From positions 1 to 7,438 of the forward strand of contig JAEZLC010000158.1 in NCBI GenBank assembly GCA_023435965.1: DNA of 7,438 bases, written 5' to 3'. This document shows positions 1 to 7,087 of the stretch, piece after piece (the first letter of the stretch is position 1; every line of letters begins with the position of its first letter). The notes beneath the pieces are model-generated. The model was not told the DNA's origin, ran no database searches, and worked only from the letters and a program-made list of their open reading frames with translations. Source of the DNA: Cyanobacteria bacterium OH_CDB_58 (GTDB lineage Bacteria; Cyanobacteriota; Vampirovibrionia; Gastranaerophilales; Gastranaerophilaceae). The translations under genes and the position numbers were made by a program.

Positions 1-423
1 TGTTTCTTTTTGAGTCGTTGAGATGTATTCATTTAAAAGCTCAAGTTTTTTCTCCATTCCTATGTTAGATTGCATAACCTCAGCATTTTTCGCAACGAAA
101 TCGTTTATTTCAGCTTCCAGTTTAATATTTGGTTTTTGAAGGACCAAAACAGCATCAGAAAAACTTTGTTGTATATGTTTTATCATATGAGATCTTTGAG
201 CCAAAGGAATTGTATCAACCCATTCTTTAGGAAAAGTCCCGACAAAAGAGTTAGGCAATTTATTGACCAAGGCTAATATATCAGCTGGATTTTCCAACGC
301 CTGTCTTTTTAAAACAGAAGTCAAACCTGAAAAAGCAACATTTTTTGAGAGTTTGGGCTTCTCATTTGAGTTCGAATTAGAAAAAGTCGACTTGTATAAA
401 TTTATAGATTGATTTATCTGCAT
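1..423 (-). CDS. Unrecognised protein with N-terminal V-A-F-S-G motif (3' end outside window)
   Basis: The minus-strand frame stays open from position 423 to the left edge, giving 141 N-terminal residues; the C-terminus lies outside the window. I do not recognise a family. The first 28 residues are polar and rich in Ser, Asn and Lys, with no signal peptide or membrane segment. They are followed by V29-A30-F31-S32-G33 and then by a mostly alpha-helical stretch, including a charged segment (about 98-140) that could form a coiled coil. The start could be either of two adjacent ATGs (426 or 423). GGAAGG at 429-434 lies 5 nt before the second and only 2 nt before the first, so I prefer 423. The gene is divergent from the methyltransferase gene across about 100 bp. 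The F-x-G tag resembles the one at residues 52-56 of the 1019-aa protease-like protein in this window, which suggests a shared lineage-specific N-terminal signal. Function is unknown. Confidence 0.75.
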   Translation of the reverse strand, partial: MQINQSINLYKSTFSNSNSNEKPKLSKNVAFSGLTSVLKRQALENPADILALVNKLPNSFVGTFPKEWVDTIPLAQRSHMIKHIQQSFSDAVLVLQKPNIKLEAEINDFVAKNAEVMQSNIGMEKKLELLNEYISTTQKET

Positions 424-490
424 CATTACCTTCCAACTTACCCTCTATAAATCTTATAAAGGTGTGGAATTGCCATTTTTTAAAAAAAGG

Positions 491-521
491 TTAATAATTT
501 GTATAAAAATTAGTATATAAT
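491..521 (+). promoter_or_regulatory. Predicted sigma-70-type promoter of the methyltransferase/superoxide dismutase pair
   Basis: A perfect TATAAT lies at 516-521. A weak -35-like TTAATA (491-496) sits 19 bp upstream, a longer spacer than usual. The -10 box ends only 6 nt before the ATG at 528, so the expected transcription start falls on or next to the start codon, and no Shine-Dalgarno sequence precedes that ATG. The likely reading is a leaderless mRNA. The region is very AT-rich, so a chance TATAAT is possible. Confidence 0.45.
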
Positions 522-527
522 CTTAAA

Positions 528-1307
528 ATGATTCAATTTCTCTCAAATTTAAAAAATATTTTTGATTTTAAAATTAGAAAATTAACAAAATTTTCTAAAA
601 AGAATTATGTTGAAAAAAACGAAGACAAAACTGACCTTTTCAAAATTAATGAACTAAAAAAAAGAGAAGAAGAATTAGTAAGCAAATACTCACTTGAGGA
701 ATTTCGACAAAACTCCACCATAAGAAATTACACAGACAACCTTTATTTATTAGATATTTTAGACACTCATCTTCACTTACAAAACCAAGAACACCTAGAT
801 ATTCTGGATGTAGGTTCAAAAAACTGGGAATATGTGAAAGCTGAATATTATTTTTTCAAAGCCCACAGCAAAAATATGTGCCTAAACGGAATAGAACTCG
901 ATGCTCACCGCCTGTACAGCAACTTTTATTCTCGCAGTGAAGTCGCAAAATATCATATCAAAAAGCTCGAAGACACCGAATATATTGAGGGAGATTTTCT
1001 TAAACATAACAAAAAGTACGATTTCATAATCTGGATTCTACCGTTTATAAAAAAGTATCCTCATTTACAATGGGGGCTGCCTCTTGAATATTTCAAACCC
1101 AATGAAATGGTTAAACATGCACACGAGTGCCTGAAAAAGAATGGGCAACTGTTTATTGTAAATCAAGGAAAAGAAGAATTCGAAATTCAAAAACAGCTTT
1201 GCAAACAACTCTCGATAGAAATTCAAGAATCACATAAAATACAAAGCCCATTTTCAAATTACAAAATGGACAGATATATAGTCTTATCCACCAAAAAGGA
1301 GTATTAA
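528..1307 (+). CDS. Class I SAM-dependent methyltransferase, substrate unknown
   Basis: This 259-residue protein probably transfers a methyl group from S-adenosylmethionine to an unknown acceptor in the cytoplasm. The Rossmann-type core starts near residue 90. Motif I is L-D-V-G-S-K-N-W at 93-100, a poor version of D-x-G-x-G. The acidic motif II is G-I-E-L-D at 121-125. A third element is E-G-D-F at 154-157, followed by the strand Y-D-F-I-I-W (164-169). The late strand G-Q-L-F-I-V is at 206-211. Residues 1-60 are lysine-rich and helical, with no signal peptide. The ATG at 528 is the only credible start, because the frame has no other ATG, GTG or TTG before the conserved core. It has no Shine-Dalgarno sequence and may be leaderless. 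The stop is one base from the downstream superoxide dismutase-like gene, so the two are co-transcribed and probably translationally coupled. Family assignment is fairly sure; the substrate cannot be read from sequence. Confidence 0.72.
   Translation: MIQFLSNLKNIFDFKIRKLTKFSKKNYVEKNEDKTDLFKINELKKREEELVSKYSLEEFRQNSTIRNYTDNLYLLDILDTHLHLQNQEHLDILDVGSKNWEYVKAEYYFFKAHSKNMCLNGIELDAHRLYSNFYSRSEVAKYHIKKLEDTEYIEGDFLKHNKKYDFIIWILPFIKKYPHLQWGLPLEYFKPNEMVKHAHECLKKNGQLFIVNQGKEEFEIQKQLCKQLSIEIQESHKIQSPFSNYKMDRYIVLSTKKEY
1296..1301 (+). promoter_or_regulatory. Ribosome binding site of the superoxide dismutase-like gene
   Basis: AAGGAG lies inside the last codons of the methyltransferase gene, 7 nt before the ATG at 1309. 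It fixes that start and shows that the second gene has a strong site of its own, unlike the first gene of the pair. Confidence 0.85.
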
Positions 1308-1308
1308 A

Positions 1309-1974
1309 ATGAAGAAAATTCTACTAACGCTTATACTTTTTCTAACAATCTCAATGCCTGTTCTCGCACTACCGGAAAAACCAGTTGAAGCAAAAGATTT
1401 CAGTTACTTATTCAACAGCATAAATGGATTGAGCGAAAGCCAGCTAAAGCAGCATAACACTTTGTATTTAAGGTATGTAAAAAAACTGAATGAACTAAAT
1501 GAGAAAATAGAAAAAGCTGACAAATCAACTGCTAACGCTGCACATTCTGAGTACAGAAGTTTGAAAATTGATCGATCTTTTTCAAATAACGGAGTACTTT
1601 TGCACGAAATGTATTTCTCTAATCTGACTTCAAAAAATACAGAACTGTCAAAGGAATTGAAAAGCAAAATATGTTCAGACTTTGGTTCCTTCGAAAACTA
1701 TATTTCTGACTTGCAAGCCTCAATGAGAGCAACCAGAAACGGATGGGTCATTTCAGTTTACAACTGTACTACCAATAAAATTGAGAATTATATTTTTGAA
1801 TCGCACGATCTCAACGTCCCGGTAAATAGCCCCATAATTTTAGCGATAGATGTTTGGGAGCATTCCTACATGATAGACTACGGGATAGACAAAGAATCTT
1901 ACATAAAAACTTTGTTCAAAAATATTGACTGGCAGATTGTTTCTAAAAGATATTCAAAAGCTCTAAAAAATTAA
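1309..1974 (+). CDS. Exported Fe/Mn superoxide dismutase-like protein
   Basis: The family converts superoxide to oxygen and hydrogen peroxide at an Fe or Mn centre. Residues 1-20 form a signal peptide: a K-K start, a hydrophobic core, and V-L-A before the mature protein. No lipobox cysteine is present, so a soluble periplasmic or secreted enzyme is likely. The C-terminal signature D-V-W-E-H at 181-185 supplies two metal ligands (D181, H185), with Y187 following. H99, in G-V-L-L-H-E-x-Y-F, is the second-helix ligand. The N-terminal helix has H49 followed by Y-V at 56-57 and L-N at 60-61. G-W-V at 145-147 matches the conserved G-W element. The H49 to Y56 spacing is one residue shorter than His26 to Tyr34 in E. 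coli SodA, so the first ligand is less certain. The gene follows the methyltransferase with a 1-nt gap and ends before a strong terminator. Family is confident; activity and metal are not shown. Confidence 0.85.
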   Translation: MKKILLTLILFLTISMPVLALPEKPVEAKDFSYLFNSINGLSESQLKQHNTLYLRYVKKLNELNEKIEKADKSTANAAHSEYRSLKIDRSFSNNGVLLHEMYFSNLTSKNTELSKELKSKICSDFGSFENYISDLQASMRATRNGWVISVYNCTTNKIENYIFESHDLNVPVNSPIILAIDVWEHSYMIDYGIDKESYIKTLFKNIDWQIVSKRYSKALKN

Positions 1975-1988
1975 AAACAAAACAACAA

Positions 1989-2021
1989 AAAACAAACACC
2001 TTGAGAAAAGGTGTTTGTTTT
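1989..2021. terminator. Bidirectional intrinsic terminator between convergent genes
   Basis: A perfect 14-bp stem pairs 1989-2002 with 2008-2021 around a 5-nt loop. A T-rich tail follows on the plus strand, running from the stem's own 3' arm past 2021. A long A-rich run before the stem (1975-1990) becomes a T-rich tail on the minus strand. It can therefore end both the superoxide dismutase transcript and the convergent transcript whose stop is at 2042. Confidence 0.85.
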
Positions 2022-2041
2022 CTTATTCCATCAGCAAGAGC

Positions 2042-5000
2042 TTATTTTACGCTCTCTCCCTTTTTAGTTTTCACAATGATATCTAATATATCATTTTCCA
2101 TTTTTGTCAATTTTTCTAGAGTTTCTGGAGATTGTACGGCTTTCCATTCCGCAAGTTCCTTTTGGAATACTTCTGATGGAATGATGCATTCACCTGTTCC
2201 AACTTTGGTTTTATATCTTTGAGTAAATTCTTCAATAAATCCTGCATAAGTATCAACAATCATATCTGACACTATATTTGCATTCTTCAAGAACAATTCT
2301 ATATCCTTATCTATATTATTTCTCAACCTAGGAGAAACATCGATTGTACCCAAAGCGGTTTCAGCGATAGACCTCTTACCAGTATTCGGTCCAAGCCCCA
2401 TATACTGAACGGCCATTTTTGCACTGTCTGATGCCATTTGCATATCAGCCGTGATTCCCCAGCTTCCATCGATGTTGTAGAATCTTTTTTCACTTGAGTG
2501 ACCGCCAAAGTCACACACAAGCTCTGAGAATACCTGTTCAAAACCGAACTCTTCATTTTCAGAAGCCTTAGGATACATCGCTCCGCCGTAGCTTCCTCTA
2601 GGATCCAGAGTGATGAAGTCTACTTTGTTCGGGATATGCCAAGGAATATTTTGTTTTTTCGCTATGTCATACATAATTTGAAGGTTAAGAGCGTGTCCGC
2701 ACTCGTGAGAAGTAACAATAGCTTTTCTGTGGTCAGAATCTTTCACAGAAGAAGGTCTTCCTGATGTAGCCTGTAAATATGCTTCTGTAAAATCAGACTT
2801 ATCAATGGCTTTATGCCCTCTTTCTTTAGAAACGTTTCTCGCTTTGTCAAGCAGATCCATCAAGTTTACAACTGAGAAATATGCTGTTGTTTCAGCTATT
2901 CCCTGAATAACCTTGGATTTTTCTTCAGGAGTATCGCCCGCAATCTTCAGACCATTCTTCTTGATGTAGTAATTTAATACATCTATTCTATCCTTTTTAT
3001 CTTGAGGAGAGTACACCACAATCTGATCTAAGAACTTGTATGGCTTTTGAATTGCTTCATCTATATATTCAGGATAATTTGCAGAACCGACTATAACAAG
3101 GTTTATATTTTCATTTCTTCTTACATTTTCCATTTCTGTCAATAATTGAGAGAAGGCTTTTTGCTCATATATAGAAGATATGCCTGTTAGTGGATTAGCT
3201 CCAAAGTTATCGAAGTTTTCGATAAAAATCATTGCCGACTTGTTTTTATTTGCTTCAGCCTGAGTTTTTGCCATATTCACAAGCTTTTTGATTTTCAGCT
3301 CTGACAAATCAGCGTTTTGAGATAAAGCGTCTATATCCTTAAGTGCAAAGTCTCTTGCATTGATTGATATAAAAGGAATATTCGCCTCACCAGCTATAGC
3401 TTCTGCCGTGTGTTTTCTTCCACCACCTGATGAACCATGGCTTGAATAAATAATAAATCCTTTTGTACCTATTGATTTATCTTTTATCTGTCTCACAATA
3501 CTTGCAGCTTCTGACTTTGTCATATCGTTACCGACGATATCTTTTAATTTCTTGCCTGTGTCAAAAACCACTTTAAACGATGAATTTGAATCCGTGGTTT
3601 TCAGCAATCCTTTTGTCTGCTTAAGATAGTTATTCACGTCCGCAAGAGATATTTCTTCTTTATCCACATAGTATGCCGCGATATTTTTCATTAGCTTGAT
3701 AGTTTTTTCAGGGAAAGTACCGTCTTGCATATTCGAAACCTCAATGCTTCTGCTTATCGCATTTGGTTTGAAGAGTTTTTTAGTTTCTTTCTTAACAAAC
3801 TCAAGGCTCTCTGTAAGAATTTTCTTAGTATCATCAGCATTTAAAATAGGTAGTGAATGAAGTCCGTAATCTTCAAGTGATTTTTTCAAGGCAGGACTTG
3901 AAACGTTTGCGTAATATGTATCTTTATTTGAAGTCAGGATAAGTCTTACATTATTCGGTTTGTTCATCGGAGGTTTATTTTCCAACAAATGCATATCATC
4001 TTCCGTAATGATAGGAACCATTCTTCCATTAGACTCTGCCATATCCGAGTGACTCAATAAAGAGATAAAATCAGCAACTATAACAGTCGTTTTATCTGGA
4101 TTTTTTCTTGCATTTTCAACCACCTTACCCAAATAATCAAAAGAAATATTTTTGTTCATGAAGATAAGATCTGTATTTTTAGCATTCAAATTTTTATATT
4201 CCTGACCCGGTTTATTGATAAGATTTGCAAAACTGCTGAGAAGGAACTTAGAAGCATCAGCATTGTCTTGATCATAGATAACAAACATATCAGAGCCAAG
4301 ATCTACATTTTTCCACAGATTGTCCGCCCTATCATCATAAAACTTCAAATGGACTTTTTCGCTTGCAGGTGTTTTTTCTACCATGGTTGCAGATTGAAGT
4401 TCTGTCACGAACTTATTTCCCATTTTGAATACGGAATCATTCTGCGAAGACAGAATCCCCATCAATAGCATATTATCAGTGAAAACTTCCGAATCCTGTG
4501 CCTGACTTAAAAGACTGTAAATATAGTTCAAATCAGCAACTAAATCTTTAGATGGCGGAGGATTTTTTGTCATTCCTCTAGGGATATCAGAACGCTCCAA
4601 ACCTTCATAAACACTTTCAAGCTCCTTTTTGATTATCGGCGTTATTTTATTTCTGGTTTTTTCACTTTTCAAAATATCAGCACTGACAAGATTTTCTAAC
4701 GGAGCCGAAAGCAGATAACCCGTTGTAGGATCATGCTTTTTCTCACCTGAGTTAAGGTCTTCGATATACTTGTCCAAATCTTCTAATAATGCTGCATACA
4801 AATGCTGATGGGTAACTTCTTTATGCCTAAATTCTTTAGCCACATCAACCGCTGTGTTCCATTCACGCTTAGAGTGCGGAGTAAATGTATCTTGCATATC
4901 ATCGAACATTTTCTCTTCTCTTGATTTAAACAACCCGCCAAAGCTTACGTAATAGCCTTGTAGAGTTTGTGCATCGACTTTCGCAAGTTGCTCATTAGGC

Positions 5001-5101
5001 AATTCTTGAACACTTGTTTTATTCAACAAGTCCAACTTATTCACAGGCGAACTTTTAAGCTTGAGAACCTTGTTCTCACTAGCATCTATACTTTTAATCA
5101 T
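2042..5101 (-). CDS. Clp-N / degenerate AAA / FtsH-like pseudo-ATPase with intact M41 protease domain
   Basis: This 1019-residue protein appears to be a soluble zinc protease related to FtsH. The N-terminus is disordered, with V-S-F-G-G at 52-56. Residues about 76-235 resemble the double Clp-N repeat of ClpA/ClpB. Residues about 250-500 resemble ClpB D1 but lack Walker A. Residues about 520-780 align to the FtsH AAA module, with A-G-E-A-N-I-P-F at 570-577 and sensor-1 N675. However, Walker A reads G-S-S-G-G-G-R-K (556-563), Walker B I-F-I-E-N-F-D (625-631), and the arginine-finger segment K-P-Y-K-F-L-D (686-692). The M41 domain keeps H-E-C-G-H (799-803) and the third ligand D886, in T-A-D-M-Q-M-A. 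There is no transmembrane segment, unlike FtsH. The likely Shine-Dalgarno GAGG (5113-5116) lies 11 nt before the ATG. The gene sits downstream of the helicase terminator, so it needs its own promoter; I see no convincing one. I infer ATP-independent proteolysis, or a subunit of a mixed complex. Confidence 0.85.
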   Translation of the reverse strand: MIKSIDASENKVLKLKSSPVNKLDLLNKTSVQELPNEQLAKVDAQTLQGYYVSFGGLFKSREEKMFDDMQDTFTPHSKREWNTAVDVAKEFRHKEVTHQHLYAALLEDLDKYIEDLNSGEKKHDPTTGYLLSAPLENLVSADILKSEKTRNKITPIIKKELESVYEGLERSDIPRGMTKNPPPSKDLVADLNYIYSLLSQAQDSEVFTDNMLLMGILSSQNDSVFKMGNKFVTELQSATMVEKTPASEKVHLKFYDDRADNLWKNVDLGSDMFVIYDQDNADASKFLLSSFANLINKPGQEYKNLNAKNTDLIFMNKNISFDYLGKVVENARKNPDKTTVIVADFISLLSHSDMAESNGRMVPIITEDDMHLLENKPPMNKPNNVRLILTSNKDTYYANVSSPALKKSLEDYGLHSLPILNADDTKKILTESLEFVKKETKKLFKPNAISRSIEVSNMQDGTFPEKTIKLMKNIAAYYVDKEEISLADVNNYLKQTKGLLKTTDSNSSFKVVFDTGKKLKDIVGNDMTKSEAASIVRQIKDKSIGTKGFIIYSSHGSSGGGRKHTAEAIAGEANIPFISINARDFALKDIDALSQNADLSELKIKKLVNMAKTQAEANKNKSAMIFIENFDNFGANPLTGISSIYEQKAFSQLLTEMENVRRNENINLVIVGSANYPEYIDEAIQKPYKFLDQIVVYSPQDKKDRIDVLNYYIKKNGLKIAGDTPEEKSKVIQGIAETTAYFSVVNLMDLLDKARNVSKERGHKAIDKSDFTEAYLQATSGRPSSVKDSDHRKAIVTSHECGHALNLQIMYDIAKKQNIPWHIPNKVDFITLDPRGSYGGAMYPKASENEEFGFEQVFSELVCDFGGHSSEKRFYNIDGSWGITADMQMASDSAKMAVQYMGLGPNTGKRSIAETALGTIDVSPRLRNNIDKDIELFLKNANIVSDMIVDTYAGFIEEFTQRYKTKVGTGECIIPSEVFQKELAEWKAVQSPETLEKLTKMENDILDIIVKTKKGESVK

Positions 5102-5206
5102 GTATTTTAATACCTCTCTACCTCAAACACCTGAATGCTTTAAGGAACAGTTTTGATTTTTTTTGCTAGTTTGCAGGTGTGTTTTTAACAATTATTAATA
5201 TGGGAT

Positions 5207-5233
5207 AAAAAAAGACCTCTTTCGAGGTCTTTT
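5207..5233 (-). terminator. Intrinsic terminator of the DEAD-box helicase gene
   Basis: On the minus strand, a 10-bp stem (5224-5233 with 5210-5219, 4-nt loop) is followed at once by a run of seven T residues (5207-5213 read in reverse, the first few belonging to the stem). It lies just after the helicase stop at 5255. It separates that transcript from the large protease-like gene starting at 5101. Confidence 0.88.
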
Positions 5234-5254
5234 GAATATTATTTATAATTCAAT

Positions 5255-6979
5255 TTATTTTTTTGAGCCAAACTTAGAGCTCTTTTTGCTTTTCGGTTTT
5301 GACATTTTATTAGGTTTGCTAAATCCACCCTCAGATTCCTTTTTATACCTTTTGGGCTTATCAAAACTTCTTTTTGCATCTTTTTTGAATTTTTTAGGCT
5401 TATCTTCAGATTTATCCGATTCATCTTTGAATCTTTTAGGATTATCTCTAAGCGATTTAACCGCACTAATCATCTCATCCAAGCTCAAGTCATTATTATT
5501 CTTTTGCCTGCTGCTTCCATAATTGCGTTTACCTTCTGATCTTGGTCCTCTTTCAGAGAATCTTCTGTTTCTAGATTCACGAGGTCCTCTCGATCTTCTT
5601 GAACCATAATCAGAATCATTTGAATCATCTTCAAACACAATATTTCTATCGATTTTTCTGCTTTCTTTATTCATAGACATTTTCAATAATGCAGAAGCTA
5701 CTTCAATCAAAGAAACATTCTCATTGGTCATAGCCATAACTTTATCTGAAAAATCAGTTAAATCGTCACACTGAATGATATTGTTTATCTTTTTCAAGAA
5801 CAAATCCATTCTTGAATTTTCAAGCTCTTCATAAGTTGGGACTTCTCTTTTGTGAATAAGCATCCCATTTGCTCTTTCAATCCTTCTCAAAGCCTGTACT
5901 TGTCTTTTTGAAACGAACGTAAATGCCTTTCCTGAAGTTCCTGCACGTCCTGTTCTTCCAATTCTGTGGATATAATCCTCGTCATCGCGTGGCAAATCGT
6001 AATTAAACACCGCTTCGATGTTTTTAACGTCTATTCCTCTTCCTGCAACATCAGTTGCAACAAGAATTTCTACACTTCCGCTTCTAAACCCTCTCATAAC
6101 TTTTTCTCTTTGAGTTTGGTTCATATCACCGTGAAGTGCATCTGCGAAATATCCTCTTGATTTTAAAAACTCAACTGACTTGTCAACTGCACTTTTTGTA
6201 TTACAAAAAACAAGTGAAAGTTTAACTTTATGAAGATCCAAAAGTCTTGTTAAAAGCTCCATTTTAGATTTTTCGACAACTTCGAAATAAAGTTGTTCAA
6301 TATCAGGAGTATTCTGGATATTATCTGTAACATCAACAAGATTTGGATTGTTTTGAAACTTTTTAGTTAATTCCACTATATCTTTAGCCATAGTTGCTGA
6401 GAACAAAATTGTCTGGCGATTAACGGGAACATCTTCTAAGATAACGTGAATGTCTTCTCTAAAGCCCATATCAAGCATCTCATCCGCTTCATCGAGAACA
6501 ACCATGCTCACGTGATCAAGCTTGATAGAACCGCGTCTTAAGTGATCCATAAGTCTTCCGGGCGTAGCCACAACGATTTTTGGAGATTTCTGAAGTGCAT
6601 TAAACTGTTTATCAATTTGTTGCCCGCCATATACAGAAACTACGGTTACGTTATCCTGATATTTGCTTAGCTTTTCAAACTCTTTATGAACTTGAATAAC
6701 AAGTTCTCTGGTCGGGCATAAAACCAATGCCTGTATGTGTTTATTATCCGTATTTAAATCAAGCTTTTCTATAATAGGGATAGCAAAAGCAGCTGTTTTG
6801 CCGCTTCCGGTTGGTGCTTTGGCAATAATATCATTACCAAGCATAATCTGAGGGATCGCTTCTGCTTGAATAGAAGAAGGCTTTTCAAATTTCATGTCAT
6901 TTAATGCGTCTAACAGGGATTGTGACAGATTCAAGTCATTAAACCCTTGAACCGCCATAGGAGTTTCTAGTGTTGTCAT
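5255..6979 (-). CDS. deaD: DEAD-box ATP-dependent RNA helicase, DeaD/CsdA type
   Basis: This 574-residue enzyme unwinds short RNA duplexes with ATP; DeaD/CsdA relatives act in ribosome assembly, mRNA decay and cold adaptation. All core motifs are intact: Q motif (F13 to Q38), motif I A-P-T-G-S-G-K-T at 55-62, Ia P-T-R-E-L at 89-93, Ib T-P-G-R at 139-142, II D-E-A-D at 163-166, III S-A-T at 194-196, V around A-T-D-V-A-G-R-G at 308-315, and VI H-R-I-G-R-T-G-R at 338-345. A helical segment (about 385-435) matches the region after the core in DeaD-like enzymes. An Arg/Gly/Ser-rich part (460-492) follows, then a Lys-rich tail of 14-residue repeats; both are probably disordered and RNA-binding. I see no classical DbpA-type RNA-binding domain. 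The Shine-Dalgarno before the ATG at 6979 is weak (AGAGAAAG). A hairpin lies in the leader, and a terminator follows the gene. Core assignment is certain; the deaD name rests on overall likeness. Confidence 0.95.
   Translation of the reverse strand: MTTLETPMAVQGFNDLNLSQSLLDALNDMKFEKPSSIQAEAIPQIMLGNDIIAKAPTGSGKTAAFAIPIIEKLDLNTDNKHIQALVLCPTRELVIQVHKEFEKLSKYQDNVTVVSVYGGQQIDKQFNALQKSPKIVVATPGRLMDHLRRGSIKLDHVSMVVLDEADEMLDMGFREDIHVILEDVPVNRQTILFSATMAKDIVELTKKFQNNPNLVDVTDNIQNTPDIEQLYFEVVEKSKMELLTRLLDLHKVKLSLVFCNTKSAVDKSVEFLKSRGYFADALHGDMNQTQREKVMRGFRSGSVEILVATDVAGRGIDVKNIEAVFNYDLPRDDEDYIHRIGRTGRAGTSGKAFTFVSKRQVQALRRIERANGMLIHKREVPTYEELENSRMDLFLKKINNIIQCDDLTDFSDKVMAMTNENVSLIEVASALLKMSMNKESRKIDRNIVFEDDSNDSDYGSRRSRGPRESRNRRFSERGPRSEGKRNYGSSRQKNNNDLSLDEMISAVKSLRDNPKRFKDESDKSEDKPKKFKKDAKRSFDKPKRYKKESEGGFSKPNKMSKPKSKKSSKFGSKK
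5276..5443 (-). repeat. Four imperfect 42-bp tandem repeats encoding the helicase tail
   Basis: Helicase residues 513-568 divide into four 14-residue units, with prolines at 514, 528, 542 and 556. The consensus is roughly K-P-K-[KR]-[FY]-K-[KD]-[DE], followed by a Ser/Lys/acidic filler. The first three units are clear and the last is eroded. The DNA shows the same 42-bp period on the plus strand. The repeats make a strongly basic, low-complexity tail that is likely to bind RNA. Confidence 0.7.
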
Positions 6980-7001
6980 ATTAATCTTTCTCTAGTGTTG
7001 A

Positions 7002-7037
7002 AATGCTCTTTACGAACTTAAATGTAAAAAGAGCATT
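7002..7037 (-). promoter_or_regulatory. Hairpin in the 5' leader of the DEAD-box helicase
   Basis: A 10-bp perfect stem pairs 7028-7037 with 7002-7011. Three more pairs (7024-7026 with 7011-7013) can form as an alternative with a bulge. It ends 22 nt before the helicase start. No T-run follows on the minus strand, so it is a poor terminator for the upstream gene. A leader structure affecting mRNA stability or translation is more likely, and cold-regulated helicase genes are often controlled at that level. Confidence 0.45.
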
Positions 7038-7087
7038 CGAGAATTACATTAAAGACAGAAACTGTATTATCAAAATAACACGAACAA

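Noticed and set aside
70..276. Plus-strand reading frame of 68 codons
   Set aside because: It lies opposite the open minus-strand frame 1-423, which has a Shine-Dalgarno and protein-like composition. The plus-strand product has no recognisable features.
1404..1667. Minus-strand frame inside the superoxide dismutase-like gene
   Set aside because: It is fully covered by a gene with clear family motifs; the translation is Phe/Ser-rich, typical of an antisense shadow.
5127..5180. Inverted pair ACACCTG / CAGGTGT upstream of the protease-like gene
   Set aside because: Only 7 bp match across a 40-bp gap; too weak to call an operator or RNA structure.
5232..5522. Plus-strand frame with a leucine-rich repeating product
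   Set aside because: It is the antisense of the helicase tail. Its repeats mirror the 42-bp repeats of that tail, and it begins inside the terminator region.
7002..7037. Reading the hairpin as the terminator of the hydrolase gene
   Set aside because: No T-tract follows the stem on the minus strand, and the stem is about 95 nt past the hydrolase stop.
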